Shown: one piece after another, positions 46,097 to 55,685 of the stretch
How positions within the stretch are numbered: the first letter of the stretch is position 1
How the letters are laid out: the number at the start of each line of letters is the position of its first letter
Assembly: GCA_902558835.1 (NCBI GenBank)
Contig: CACEFK010000002.1
Location: forward strand, 1-64,000
Reading direction: 5' to 3'
DNA from: an uncultured Pelagibacteraceae bacterium
Lineage (GTDB): Bacteria; Pseudomonadota; Alphaproteobacteria; Pelagibacterales; Pelagibacteraceae
DNA length: 64,000 bases
Program-made: the position numbers and the translations under genes
The notes under the pieces: model-generated
Told to the model about the DNA's origin: nothing
What the model saw: only the letters and a program-made list of their open reading frames with translations
Database searches by the model: none

Positions 46097-49000
46097 TAAT
46101 TAAGCTCCACATTTAATGCTAATGATTTAATTTCTTTAACTAATACGTTAAATGACTCCGGTATTCCAGATTCAAAGTTCTCTTCACCTTTAACTATAGT
46201 TTCATAAACTTTAACTCTTCCTGCAACGTCATCAGATTTAACAGTTAAAATTTCCTGTAATGTGTATGATGCACCATATGCCTCGAGTGCCCATACTTCC
46301 ATTTCACCAAATCTTTGTCCACCTAATTGTGCTTTACCACCAAGTGGTTGTTGCGTAACCAAACTGTAAGGTCCAGTTGATCTTGCATGAATTTTATCTT
46401 CAACTAAGTGATGAAGTTTTAGCATGTAGATTATTCCAACAGTAACCGGTCTATCAAACTTCTCTCCTGTTCTTCCATCCCATAAATAAGTTTGTCCAGA
46501 TCCTGGTAAATTTGCTAGCTCAAGCATTTCCGTAACATTTTTTTCTTTAGCACCATCAAAAACAGGTGTTGAGATTGCAATACCGTTTTGTAAATTTTCA
46601 CAAAGATCTTTAAATTCGCTCTTACTTAACTTATCAACTTTTTCATTAAAAATTTCATTTCCATAAACAGATTTTAAGAATTTTTCGATTTTTTCTGTTC
46701 TTTCAATTTTTTTGTTATTTTCGTTTACTAAATTTTTAACTTGTTCACCAAATTCTTTACATGCCCAACCCAAATGTGTCTCTAAAATTTGTCCAACGTT
46801 CATCCTACTTGGGACACCAAGAGGATTTAATACAATATCAACTGGTCTACCATCTTCTCTATATGGCATGTCTTCAACAGGTACAATTTTACTTACAACT
46901 CCTTTGTTTCCATGTCTTCCAGACATTTTATCACCAGGTCTTAATCTTCTTTTTATAGCAACGAATACTTTTACCATTTTCATTACACTTGGTAATAAAT
47001 CATCACCACTTCTAATTTTTAAAACTTTATCTTCAAATCTCTCTGTTATGTCTTGTTTTGCTTTATTATATTGATCTTTTAATTGAGTTAACGTTGCTTC
47101 GTCATTTACATTTCCTACAGTGATTTTGAAGACATCGTTAATTGATAGTTTGTTAATTGTATCAAAATCTAACTTAGTTCCTTCGGATAAATCTTTTACT
47201 TTTTTATTTAAAGATGATCCTGACAGGAATTGTGAAGCCCTTTGTTTAATACTTCTTTCTAATATTTCTTCCTCAACAATTTTATCTTGTTGTACTTGTT
47301 CAATTTCAGCTCTTTCAATTGTTATTGATCTTTCATCTTTCTCAATTCCATGTCTATTGAATACTCTTACATCGACTACTGTTCCACTTGATCCTCTAGA
47401 CATTCTTAAAGATGTATCTGTAACATCGATAGCTTTTTCTCCAAATATTGATCTTAATAATTTTTCTTCAGGACCAGATGCTGAGTCACCTTTTGGAGTA
47501 ACTTTACCAACCAAAATATCACCAGCATTAACCTCTGCACCAATATAAACTATTCCCGATTCATCAAGGTTTTTTAAAGCTTCTTCATTTACATTTGGTA
47601 TGTCTCTAGTTATTTCTTCTTCACCAAGCTTTGTATCTCTTGCCATTATTTCGTATTCAACAATGTGAACAGATGTGAATACGTCATCTGTAACACATCT
47701 TTCTGAAATTAAGATTGAGTCTTCAAAGTTGTAACCTTGCCACGGCATGAATGCTACAGTAACGTTCTTACCTAAAGCAAGTTCACCTAATTTTGTTGAA
47801 GGACCGTCTGCAATAATATCTCCAGATTTAACTTTGTCACCAACTCTCACTAGTGGTCTTTGATTGATACAAGTATTTTGGTTTGATCTTTTAAATTTTT
47901 GAAGGTTATAGATATCTACACCAGACTTACTAAAATCTGTTTCCTCAGTTACTTTTATAACAATTCTTTTACCGTCTATTTTATCAACAACTCCATCACG
48001 CTTAGCAACAATAGTCACCCCAGAATCTAAAGCAACATCACTTTCAATTCCTGTACCGACAAGTGGAGACTCAGGTTTTAATAATGGAACTGCTTGTCTC
48101 ATCATGTTTGATCCCATTAAAGCTCTGTTTGCATCATCATTTTCTAAGAATGGAATTAAAGATGCTGCAACTGAAACTAATTGTTTTGGTGATACGTCAA
48201 TGTAATCAATAGAGTCAGGTTTTGCTAAAAGAAAGTTAAGGTTTTGTCTACATGAAACTAATTCTTCAGTAATTTTTCCATTTTTATCAAGTTTTGTATT
48301 TGCTTGAGCAATAGTGAATTTTGTTTCTTCCATTGCTGACAAGTATTCGACTTTATCTTGAACAACACCGTCTTTTACTTTTTTGTAAGGACTTTCAATA
48401 AAACCATACTTATTAATTTTTGCATAAGTAGATAAACTATTAATCAAACCAATATTTGGACCCTCTGGTGTCTCAATTGGACAAATTCTTCCATAGTGGG
48501 TTGGATGGACGTCCCTAACTTCAAAACCTGCTCTTTCTCTAGTTAAACCACCCGGACCTAACGCTGAAACTCTTCTTTTATGAGTAATTTCAGATAAAGG
48601 ATTCGTTTGATCCATAAACTGAGATAGTTGTGAACTTGCAAAAAAATCTTTCAATGAAACTGTTAATGGTTTTGCGTTAATTAGATCTTGTGGCATTGCT
48701 GACTCAACATCCAAAGTTGTCATTTTTTCTTTGATAGCTCTTTCCATTCTGTAAACACCAATTCTAGCTTGGTTCTCAACTAGCTCTCCAACAGAACGAA
48801 CTCTTCTATTTCCTAGGTGATCAATGTCATCGACATCATCTTTACCATCACGTAAATCCAACATTTTATGAATAATTGCAATGATGTCATCATTTCTTAA
48901 TATGGTAATTTTATCCGAACACTCTTGGTTTAATCTTGAGTTCATTTTAACTCTTCCAACATCAGACAAATCATATCTGTCTGAGCTAAAGAAAAGGTTA

Positions 49001-50184
49001 TTAAATATTTGAGTTGCTATCTCTATAGTTGGCGGTTCTCCAGGTCTTAACATTTTATAGATTTCCGTTATAGCTTCGTCTTTAGTATTATTTTTATCAG
49101 CTAAAATAGTTGTAAGTAGATAAGGTCCTTTGTTTATAGAGTTTGTAACAGAAATTTGAAGTGTATGTATATTTGCATCTAAAATTTGTTGAATAATTGT
49201 ATCATTTAATTCAGTCCCAATTTTAAATACACCATCCTCTTCTTCATTGACTTTTACGTCTCTGTGTAAAAATTTACCAAACAAAGACTCTCTAGAAACT
49301 AGTATGTCTTTAAGACCATCGTTAGCTAATTTTTTTGCATTTAAAAAATTGATCTTATCACCTAATTTGATTACTACTTCACTAGTTTTTGCATCAATTA
49401 CTTCTTCTGAAAAATTTTTAGCCTTGTAGTTTTCTGGGTTAAATTTAGTTTTCCACTTTTCTGTTTTTGTATCAAAAGTATATTGTTCACTTTCATAGAA
49501 CTCATCAACTATTTCTGATTTTGTGTAACCTAAAGCTAATAATAAAGTAGATGAAAAAATTTTCTTTTTTCTGTCAATTTTAAAATATAAAAAATCCTTA
49601 ACATCATATTCTAAATCTAACCATGAACCTCTATTGGGTATTACTCTACAATTAAATAAAAGTTTACCGCTTGCATGAGTTTTTCCTTTATCATGATCAA
49701 AAAATACACCTGGACTTCTGTGCATTTGGTTTACTACAACTCTTTGAACACCGTTAGTTATAAAAGTTCCACTATTGGTCATCATAGGAACTTCACCCAT
49801 ATATACTTCTTGCTCTTTAGCTGATAAAATATCTTTAGTATTATTTTCTTGATCTATTTCGTAAACTACTAATCTTAAAGTACACTTAAGAGCTGATGAA
49901 TATGTAAGACCTCTTGCTATACATTCTTCAACATCAAATTTTGGTTTCTCTAATCTATATGAAACATATTCTAAAGTTGCTTTGTCATTTAAATCTTCAA
50001 TAGGAAATATACTTTTAAAAACTCTATCAAAACCTTTGGTAAGTTCTGCTGCCTCAACATTAAATTCTGTTAATTCTTTGTAGGAATTTTTTTGTACTTC
50101 AATTAAGTTAGGTATAGATAAACTCTCTTTTAGTTTACCAAAACTTTTCCTAATGTTTTTCTTTTCAGTAAAAGATAATTGCAT
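46096..50184 (-). CDS. rpoB: RNA polymerase beta subunit
   Basis: [59 protein letters not shown]. Confidence 0.99.
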   Translation of the reverse strand: MQLSFTEKKNIRKSFGKLKESLSIPNLIEVQKNSYKELTEFNVEAAELTKGFDRVFKSIFPIEDLNDKATLEYVSYRLEKPKFDVEECIARGLTYSSALKCTLRLVVYEIDQENNTKDILSAKEQEVYMGEVPMMTNSGTFITNGVQRVVVNQMHRSPGVFFDHDKGKTHASGKLLFNCRVIPNRGSWLDLEYDVKDFLYFKIDRKKKIFSSTLLLALGYTKSEIVDEFYESEQYTFDTKTEKWKTKFNPENYKAKNFSEEVIDAKTSEVVIKLGDKINFLNAKKLANDGLKDILVSRESLFGKFLHRDVKVNEEEDGVFKIGTELNDTIIQQILDANIHTLQISVTNSINKGPYLLTTILADKNNTKDEAITEIYKMLRPGEPPTIEIATQIFNNLFFSSDRYDLSDVGRVKMNSRLNQECSDKITILRNDDIIAIIHKMLDLRDGKDDVDDIDHLGNRRVRSVGELVENQARIGVYRMERAIKEKMTTLDVESAMPQDLINAKPLTVSLKDFFASSQLSQFMDQTNPLSEITHKRRVSALGPGGLTRERAGFEVRDVHPTHYGRICPIETPEGPNIGLINSLSTYAKINKYGFIESPYKKVKDGVVQDKVEYLSAMEETKFTIAQANTKLDKNGKITEELVSCRQNLNFLLAKPDSIDYIDVSPKQLVSVAASLIPFLENDDANRALMGSNMMRQAVPLLKPESPLVGTGIESDVALDSGVTIVAKRDGVVDKIDGKRIVIKVTEETDFSKSGVDIYNLQKFKRSNQNTCINQRPLVRVGDKVKSGDIIADGPSTKLGELALGKNVTVAFMPWQGYNFEDSILISERCVTDDVFTSVHIVEYEIMARDTKLGEEEITRDIPNVNEEALKNLDESGIVYIGAEVNAGDILVGKVTPKGDSASGPEEKLLRSIFGEKAIDVTDTSLRMSRGSSGTVVDVRVFNRHGIEKDERSITIERAEIEQVQQDKIVEEEILERSIKQRASQFLSGSSLNKKVKDLSEGTKLDFDTINKLSINDVFKITVGNVNDEATLTQLKDQYNKAKQDITERFEDKVLKIRSGDDLLPSVMKMVKVFVAIKRRLRPGDKMSGRHGNKGVVSKIVPVEDMPYREDGRPVDIVLNPLGVPSRMNVGQILETHLGWACKEFGEQVKNLVNENNKKIERTEKIEKFLKSVYGNEIFNEKVDKLSKSEFKDLCENLQNGIAISTPVFDGAKEKNVTEMLELANLPGSGQTYLWDGRTGEKFDRPVTVGIIYMLKLHHLVEDKIHARSTGPYSLVTQQPLGGKAQLGGQRFGEMEVWALEAYGASYTLQEILTVKSDDVAGRVKVYETIVKGEENFESGIPESFNVLVKEIKSLALNVELN

Positions 50185-50195
50185 TTATGTTTATA

Positions 50196-50221
50196 AATAC
50201 TGATTAAAAATAATCAGTATT
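50196..50221 (-). other. Perfect 11-bp hairpin between rplL and rpoB
   Basis: AATACTGATTA-AAAA-TAATCAGTATT (plus strand); no U-tract on the minus transcript. Confidence 0.7.
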
Positions 50222-50240
50222 CGAATTCTTTCTATTTAAT

Positions 50241-50606
50241 TTATTTAAGTTCTACTTTAGCGCCAGCAGCTTCTAACTTAGCTTTGATCTCTTCAGCGTC
50301 TTTTTTATTTACACCAGATTTAACTTCTTTTGGTGCTCCCTCTACAAGATCTTTAGCTTCTTTTAAACCTAATGAAGTAGCTGCTCTTACTTCTTTTATA
50401 ACATTAATTTTTTTATCACCTGCAGAAACTAACATGATTGTAAAATCATCTTTGTCTTCTGCTGGAGCTGCACCACCTGCTGCTGCTGGAGCTGCTGCTG
50501 CCATAGGAGTTACACCCCATTTTTCTTCTAATTGTTTTGATAGTTCAGCTGCTTCTGCAACTGTCAAACTTGATAAGTCTTCGATAATTTTGTTAAGGTC
50601 AGGCAT
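50241..50606 (-). CDS. rplL: 50S ribosomal protein L7/L12
   Basis: [33 protein letters not shown]. Confidence 0.99.
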   Translation of the reverse strand: MPDLNKIIEDLSSLTVAEAAELSKQLEEKWGVTPMAAAAPAAAGGAAPAEDKDDFTIMLVSAGDKKINVIKEVRAATSLGLKEAKDLVEGAPKEVKSGVNKKDAEEIKAKLEAAGAKVELK

Positions 50607-50611
50607 ATGTT

Positions 50612-51133
50612 TTACTCTTTGGGTTGTGTTTCAGAATTTTCTGCCGACAAACTACTCATTTTTTCTGAATGTGCAAGCAAAATACTGATTAATTTAGATG
50701 CAGAAGCATTCAAAATACCCACAATATTAGCTCTTGCTTCATCTAATGTAGGTAAACTTGCTACATTTTGGACACCAGCCTGATCTAAGACCTCGTTATC
50801 CATGATTCCACCGATCAATTTTAGGTTTTCATTATCTTTTGCAAATTTTGAGAGAATCCTTGCTGACATTATAGCATCTTCTCCAAATGCAACTGCCGTA
50901 GGACCAGTAAATAAATTTGATAGATCTTTACACTTTGTTTTTTCTAAAGCTAATTTTGTAATTCTATTTTTTGTTATTTTGAAAATTATCCCATGTTCTC
51001 TCATTTTCGCTCTCAATTCATCTAATTGAGTCATAGTTAAACCTTGGTAATGGGTAACCATAACAGCTTTGCTGTTCTCAAACTTACTGGTCATCTCTTC
51101 AATATAATTTTTCTTTTGTTCTTTATTCATCAT
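50612..51133 (-). CDS. rplJ: 50S ribosomal protein L10
   Basis: [33 protein letters not shown]. Confidence 0.97.
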   Translation of the reverse strand: MMNKEQKKNYIEEMTSKFENSKAVMVTHYQGLTMTQLDELRAKMREHGIIFKITKNRITKLALEKTKCKDLSNLFTGPTAVAFGEDAIMSARILSKFAKDNENLKLIGGIMDNEVLDQAGVQNVASLPTLDEARANIVGILNASASKLISILLAHSEKMSSLSAENSETQPKE

Positions 51134-51135
51134 AA

Positions 51136-51825
51136 CTATATCGATTTCCCTAATTTAACTTTATATGAAACACCCATTGTTGATGTAGCAAATACAGTTC
51201 TAATTAAATCACCTTTCAAGGTATTGTTTGATTTTTCTTTTTCTAAAGCATCTAAAATTGCATTATAGTTTTTCATTAATTGATCATCACTAAAAGATTT
51301 TTTACCAATACTAACTCCAATATTTCCGTCTTTGTCATTTCTAATTTCTACTTGACCAGATTTAGCATTAGTTACAGCTTCTTTAATATTTTCAGAAACT
51401 GAACCAAGTTTAGGGTTTGGCATTAAACCTTTAGGTCCTAAAACTTTTCCTAATTTAGAAAGTTTAATCATCATTCCAGGTGTACAAATCAATTTTTCAA
51501 AATTTAATTCTCCAGCTTTAATTTTTTCAACAAATTCATCACCTCCCACAATATCTGCACCAGCATCTTTTGCATCTTGTGCTTTATTATCTTCACAAAC
51601 TACAGCAACTTTAACTTTCTTACCTGTGCCTCCAGGTAAATTAACTACCGTTCTAATATTAACTTCACTTTTCTTTTGTTTGTTATTAATTTGAAAACTT
51701 AAGTCTAAAGACTCATCGAATTTAGTTGTGCAGTTTTTTTTAAGTTCAGGTAATAACTTTTCTATAGATTCCGCATTTAAGTCTTTTGTCTTTTCAGGTA
51801 ATTTTTTGTATCTTTTTGATGCCAT
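51136..51825 (-). CDS. rplA: 50S ribosomal protein L1
   Basis: TPGMMIKLSKLGKVLGPKGLMPNPKLGSV. Confidence 0.99.
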   Translation of the reverse strand: MASKRYKKLPEKTKDLNAESIEKLLPELKKNCTTKFDESLDLSFQINNKQKKSEVNIRTVVNLPGGTGKKVKVAVVCEDNKAQDAKDAGADIVGGDEFVEKIKAGELNFEKLICTPGMMIKLSKLGKVLGPKGLMPNPKLGSVSENIKEAVTNAKSGQVEIRNDKDGNIGVSIGKKSFSDDQLMKNYNAILDALEKEKSNNTLKGDLIRTVFATSTMGVSYKVKLGKSI

Positions 51826-52250
51826 TATTCTTTTACCTCAATACCCATTGATCTGGCGGATCCTGCAATAATTTTTATAGCTTCTTCAATATCATGTGCA
51901 TTTAAATCATTCATTTTTTCTTTTGCTATACTCTCTAATTGTTTTTTAGAAATTGAAGCAACAATATTTCTTCCAGGTTCTTTAGATCCACCTTTTAGTT
52001 TTACTGCTTCTTTAATATAAAATGATGCTGGAGGTGATTTAATTTTAAAATCAAATTTTTTGTCTTTATAGACTGTAATTTCAACTGGCACAGGTTTGCC
52101 TGCCATTGATTTTGTTTTGTCATTAAACGCTTTACAAAACTCCATAATATTTACACCTCGTTGACCTAATGCAGGACCAACAGGTGGGGCTGGATTAGCT
52201 TGACCACCCTTAATTTGTAATTTTATAAACCCACTAATTTCTTTTGCCAT
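51825..52250 (-). CDS. rplK: 50S ribosomal protein L11
   Basis: [33 protein letters not shown]. Confidence 0.99.
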   Translation of the reverse strand: MAKEISGFIKLQIKGGQANPAPPVGPALGQRGVNIMEFCKAFNDKTKSMAGKPVPVEITVYKDKKFDFKIKSPPASFYIKEAVKLKGGSKEPGRNIVASISKKQLESIAKEKMNDLNAHDIEEAIKIIAGSARSMGIEVKE

Positions 52251-52780
52251 TAACTTACCTTTTCAACCTGATTATATTCTAAATCTACTGGTGTAGGACG
52301 ACCAAATATAGAAACTGACACCTTAAGTCTAGCTTTTTCTTCATCAATTTCTTCAATCATTCCGGTAAATGATGCAAATGGACCATCTACAACCTGAACT
52401 TTTTCACCTACACTATAATCTACGCCAGATTTTGGTTGAGCAACACCATCTTTAATCTGACCTAAAATCTTCTCTACTTCTTTATCCGAAACTGGAACAG
52501 GAATACCTTTTGTGCCCAAGAAACCACTGACTCTCTTTATATTTTTGATCATATGATAAATATTATTATCCATCTCACTCTTTATTAATACATATCCAGG
52601 GAAGTATTTCTTCTTCTTTTGAATTCTTTTACCTCTCTTAACCTCAGTAACATCATGAGTAGGTACAATAATCTCTTCAAACTTATCAGCAATTTTAGCT
52701 TTATCAGCTTCCTCTTTAATTAAAGAAGCTACTTTATTCTCAAAACTAGAATGAGACTGAACAATATACCAATTTTTCAT
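52250..52780 (-). CDS. nusG: Transcription antitermination protein NusG
   Basis: [48 protein letters not shown] (KOW). Confidence 0.97.
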   Translation of the reverse strand: MKNWYIVQSHSSFENKVASLIKEEADKAKIADKFEEIIVPTHDVTEVKRGKRIQKKKKYFPGYVLIKSEMDNNIYHMIKNIKRVSGFLGTKGIPVPVSDKEVEKILGQIKDGVAQPKSGVDYSVGEKVQVVDGPFASFTGMIEEIDEEKARLKVSVSIFGRPTPVDLEYNQVEKVS

Positions 52781-52971
52781 TAAATACTCACTTTAAGTAA
52801 AAGTTCTAAGAAAAATTTCAAAACCTGATCTAAAAGAAGAAAAAATAAAGACATAACAACTGCCATAACAAAAACCATTAAAGCACCTTGCAAAGTTTCT
52901 TTCCAAGTAGGCCAAGTAACTTTAAAAGCCTCTTGTTTTACTTCCTGAATAAATTTAATTGGGTTTCTCAT
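52780..52971 (-). CDS. secE: Preprotein translocase SecE (start corrected to MRNPIKF; track ORF to 53049 runs into tRNA-Trp)
   Basis: 63 aa, FIQEVKQEAFKVTWPTWKETLQGALMVFVM. Confidence 0.94.
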   Translation of the reverse strand: MRNPIKFIQEVKQEAFKVTWPTWKETLQGALMVFVMAVVMSLFFLLLDQVLKFFLELLLKVSI

Positions 52972-52988
52972 AATTTTTAAGCTCAAAT

Positions 52989-53064
52989 TGGCAGGAGCGG
53001 AGGGACTCGAACCCTCAGCCTCCGGTTTTGGAGACCGGCGCTCTACCAATTGAGCTACACTCCT
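52989..53064 (-). tRNA. tRNA-Trp (CCA anticodon), CCA encoded
   Basis: Reverse complement AGGAGTGTAGCTCAATTGGTAGAGCGCCGGTCTCCAAAACCGGAGGCTGAGGGTTCGAGTCCCTCCGCTCCTGCCA. Confidence 0.96.
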
Positions 53065-53074
53065 ATTTATAGAG

Positions 53075-54265
53075 TTACTCTATAATTTTAGTTACTACTC
53101 CTGCTCCAACAGTTCTTCCACCTTCTCTAATAGCAAAGTTTAATTTCTCTGCCATAGCAATTGGTGTAATAAGTTTAACAGTAAATTTAGCATCATCACC
53201 TGGCATAACCATTTCAGTACCAGCTGGTAATTCTACTTCACCTGTAACGTCTGTTGTTCTAAAATAAAACTGTGGTCTGTACTTAGTAAAGAATGGAGTA
53301 TGTCTTCCGCCTTCATCTTTTTTAAGTACATACGCTTGAGCCTCAAATTTAGTATGTGGAGTGATTGAACCAGGTTTACAGAGAACTTGACCTCTTTCGA
53401 TATCAGTTCTTTCAATACCTCTCAATAAAATTCCAACGTTATCACCAGCTTCACCAGAATCTAAAAGTTTTCTAAACATCTCAACTCCAGTACAAACTGA
53501 TTTTTTAGTTTCTCTAATTCCAACTATTTCAACTTCTTCACCAGTTTTAATTACACCAGACTCAACTCTTCCTGTTGCAACTGTTCCTCTTCCAGAAATT
53601 GAGAATACGTCCTCAACTGGCATCAAGAATGGTTTATCAACCTCTCTAGCTGGCTGTGGAATATGTTCATCAACAGCTTTCATTAATTCTAAAATAGAAT
53701 TTTTTCCAATTTCATCATCTCTACCTTCAACTGCTGCTAAAGCCGAACCTTTAACGATTGGTGTTTTATCGCCTGGGTATTTGTATGAAGTTAAAAGTTC
53801 TCTAATTTCTTCTTCAACAAGTTCAATCATTTCTTTATCATCAACTTGGTCTACTTTATTTAGGTAAACAACAATTGCAGGAATACCAACTTGTCTTCCT
53901 AAAAGAATATGCTCTCTTGTTTGTGGCATTGGACCATCAGCTGCATTAACAACTAAAATTGCTCCATCCATTTGTGCAGCACCAGTGATCATGTTTTTAA
54001 CATAGTCAGCGTGACCTGGACAGTCTACGTGAGCATAGTGTCTTTTTTCTGTTTCATACTCAACGTGTGCTGTTGAAATTGTTATACCTCTCTCTTTTTC
54101 TTCAGGTGCTTTATCAATTTGATCATAAGCAACTGCAGTTCCACCGCCAGCTTGTGCTAATACATTTGTAATCGCGGCAGTAAGAGTTGTTTTACCATGG
54201 TCGACATGACCAATAGTCCCAATGTTACAGTGGGGTTTATTTCTTACAAATTTTTCTTTTGACAT
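53075..54265 (-). CDS. tuf: Elongation factor Tu
   Basis: [42 protein letters not shown]. Confidence 0.99.
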   Translation of the reverse strand: MSKEKFVRNKPHCNIGTIGHVDHGKTTLTAAITNVLAQAGGGTAVAYDQIDKAPEEKERGITISTAHVEYETEKRHYAHVDCPGHADYVKNMITGAAQMDGAILVVNAADGPMPQTREHILLGRQVGIPAIVVYLNKVDQVDDKEMIELVEEEIRELLTSYKYPGDKTPIVKGSALAAVEGRDDEIGKNSILELMKAVDEHIPQPAREVDKPFLMPVEDVFSISGRGTVATGRVESGVIKTGEEVEIVGIRETKKSVCTGVEMFRKLLDSGEAGDNVGILLRGIERTDIERGQVLCKPGSITPHTKFEAQAYVLKKDEGGRHTPFFTKYRPQFYFRTTDVTGEVELPAGTEMVMPGDDAKFTVKLITPIAMAEKLNFAIREGGRTVGAGVVTKIIE

Positions 54266-54313
54266 TACTTTTTTACCTCAGTTTATTTGTTTTCATTTTC
54301 AATTTTATTTTCT

Positions 54314-54387
54314 TGGAGCGGGTAAAGGGAATCGAACCCTTACATCCAGCTTGGAAGGCTAGCGTTCTACCATTGAACTACACCCGC
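54314..54387 (-). tRNA. tRNA-Gly (TCC), CCA encoded
   Basis: Reverse complement GCGGGTGTAGTTCAATGGTAGAACGCTAGCCTTCCAAGCTGGATGTAAGGGTTCGATTCCCTTTACCCGCTCCA. Confidence 0.96.
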
Positions 54388-54431
54388 ACAACCCCAAGAG
54401 TAACACTCCATGTTATCTAAAATTTATTAAA

Positions 54432-54517
54432 TGGTGGAGGGGGAAAGATTCGAACTTTCGAAGACCGAAGTCAACGGGTTTACAGCCCGCCCCATTTGAC
54501 CGCTCTGGAACCCCTCC
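54432..54517 (-). tRNA. tRNA-Tyr (GTA), CCA encoded
   Basis: Reverse complement GGAGGGGTTCCAGAGCGGTCAAATGGGGCGGGCTGTAAACCCGTTGACTTCG...TTCGAATCTTTCCCCCTCCACCA; long variable arm. Confidence 0.96.
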
Positions 54518-54646
54518 TTTGGGGAAGTGTCCCCTTGTTCAATAAAGCTTCAAATAACAAGCGTTTTATATATTTTATTTATGCAAATGCAACACGTGAT
54601 TTAATAGGAAAATATTAAAAAAACCGTATAAAACAGATACAAATTT

Positions 54647-55390
54647 ATGAATAAATCATCATTTTTCATTGTTGGTCAACACGCAGTTATTGAAGCTCTT
54701 AGAAACCCTAAAAGAAAGGTTTTAAGAGTATTTTTAACGGAAGAGTCTAAAAAAAATATTCATAGAAAAAACCCAAATAAAAACATTTTAGAAGATGTTA
54801 AAGTTTACTTTAAATCTAAAAAAGAATTAGACAAATATACTTCTAAAGAACAATTAATGCATAATGGTTACGTTGCAGAGATTGAACATTTGGATCAACC
54901 AGATCTAAAACAATTTATAAAAGATAAAAATAATTTAACATTTGTCTGTCTTGATGAAGTTAGTGATCCAAGAAATATTGGTTCATTAATAAGAAGTGCA
55001 GCATCATTTGATATTGATGGATTAATAATTAAAGAGAGGCACTTTCCTCGTGACAGTAAGTTAATGTATAAATCAGCAAGTGGTTGTATGGAACACATGA
55101 ATATATTCCAAGTATCCAACATTAATTCCACATTAAAAAATTTAAGAGAAAAAAACTTCTGGATTTATGGTTTTGATTCAAAAGGTCAAAAAGATTTTAC
55201 AGATATAAAGTGGGAAGGAAACAATATTCTTCTTTTTGGCTCAGAAGGATTTGGAATGAGACAGCATACAGGTAAATATGCTGATTTTTTTGTAAAAATT
55301 AATATTAATGAAGATATTGAAAGTTTAAATATCTCAAATAGTGCAGCAATTGTATTTCATCACTTAAGTTATATAAAAAAAAACAGTTGA
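54647..55390 (+). CDS. rlmB: 23S rRNA (guanosine-2'-O-)-methyltransferase RlmB / SpoU family
   Basis: IVGQHAVIEALRNPKR, LDEVSDPRNIGSLIRSAASF, LLFGSEGFGMR, LNISNSAAIVFHHLSY. Confidence 0.95.
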   Translation: MNKSSFFIVGQHAVIEALRNPKRKVLRVFLTEESKKNIHRKNPNKNILEDVKVYFKSKKELDKYTSKEQLMHNGYVAEIEHLDQPDLKQFIKDKNNLTFVCLDEVSDPRNIGSLIRSAASFDIDGLIIKERHFPRDSKLMYKSASGCMEHMNIFQVSNINSTLKNLREKNFWIYGFDSKGQKDFTDIKWEGNNILLFGSEGFGMRQHTGKYADFFVKININEDIESLNISNSAAIVFHHLSYIKKNS

Positions 55391-55423
55391 TTATTTAACA
55401 AATAGTTAATAATTATTGCGCAT

Positions 55424-55499
55424 GCCCTTGTAGCTCAGCTGGTAGAGCAATTGATTTGTAATCAATAGGTCCGCGGTTCGAATCCGTGCGGGGGCACCA
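55424..55499 (+). tRNA. tRNA-Thr (TGT), CCA encoded
   Basis: GCCCTTGTAGCTCAGCTGGTAGAGCAATTGATTTGTAATCAATAGGTCCGCGGTTCGAATCCGTGCGGGGGCACCA. Confidence 0.96.
55450..55471 (+). repeat. Putative att core, left copy (inside tRNA-Thr anticodon arm)
   Basis: ATTGATTTGTAATCAATAGGTC, identical to 63097..63118. Confidence 0.75.
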
Positions 55500-55598
55500 C
55501 TAAAATCTTATTTATTTTCATCAAATTCAAATTTTGCTTTAATTTTTCAAAAATAAAAATTATTTATTAATGCGATAGAAAGGAAGCAAGTAGAACTA

Positions 55599-55626
55599 AG
55601 TGAAGTGAATTTGAAGTGAATTTTAA
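55599..55626 (+). repeat. 28-bp direct repeat, left copy; two tandem TGAAGTGAATT units
   Basis: AGTGAAGTGAATTTGAAGTGAATTTTAA, identical to 62999..63026. Confidence 0.9.
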
Positions 55627-55685
55627 TTATCTAGTAAAAGCTTATAAGTAAATAACTTAGTTCAAAAAAATTAATACTTCCAATA

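Noticed and set aside
43470-49429. Plus-strand ORFs of 60-142 aa antisense to rpoB/rpoC (e.g. 43470-43784, 46712-47074, 47120-47548)
   Set aside because: Shadow ORFs of a strongly conserved coding strand in AT-rich DNA; no initiation context or recognisable domains.
52972-53049. N-terminal extension of secE in the ORF track (MVERRSPKPEAEGSSPSAPANLSLKI)
   Set aside because: This is translation through the tRNA-Trp gene, a classic tRNA artefact; the secE start is at 52971.
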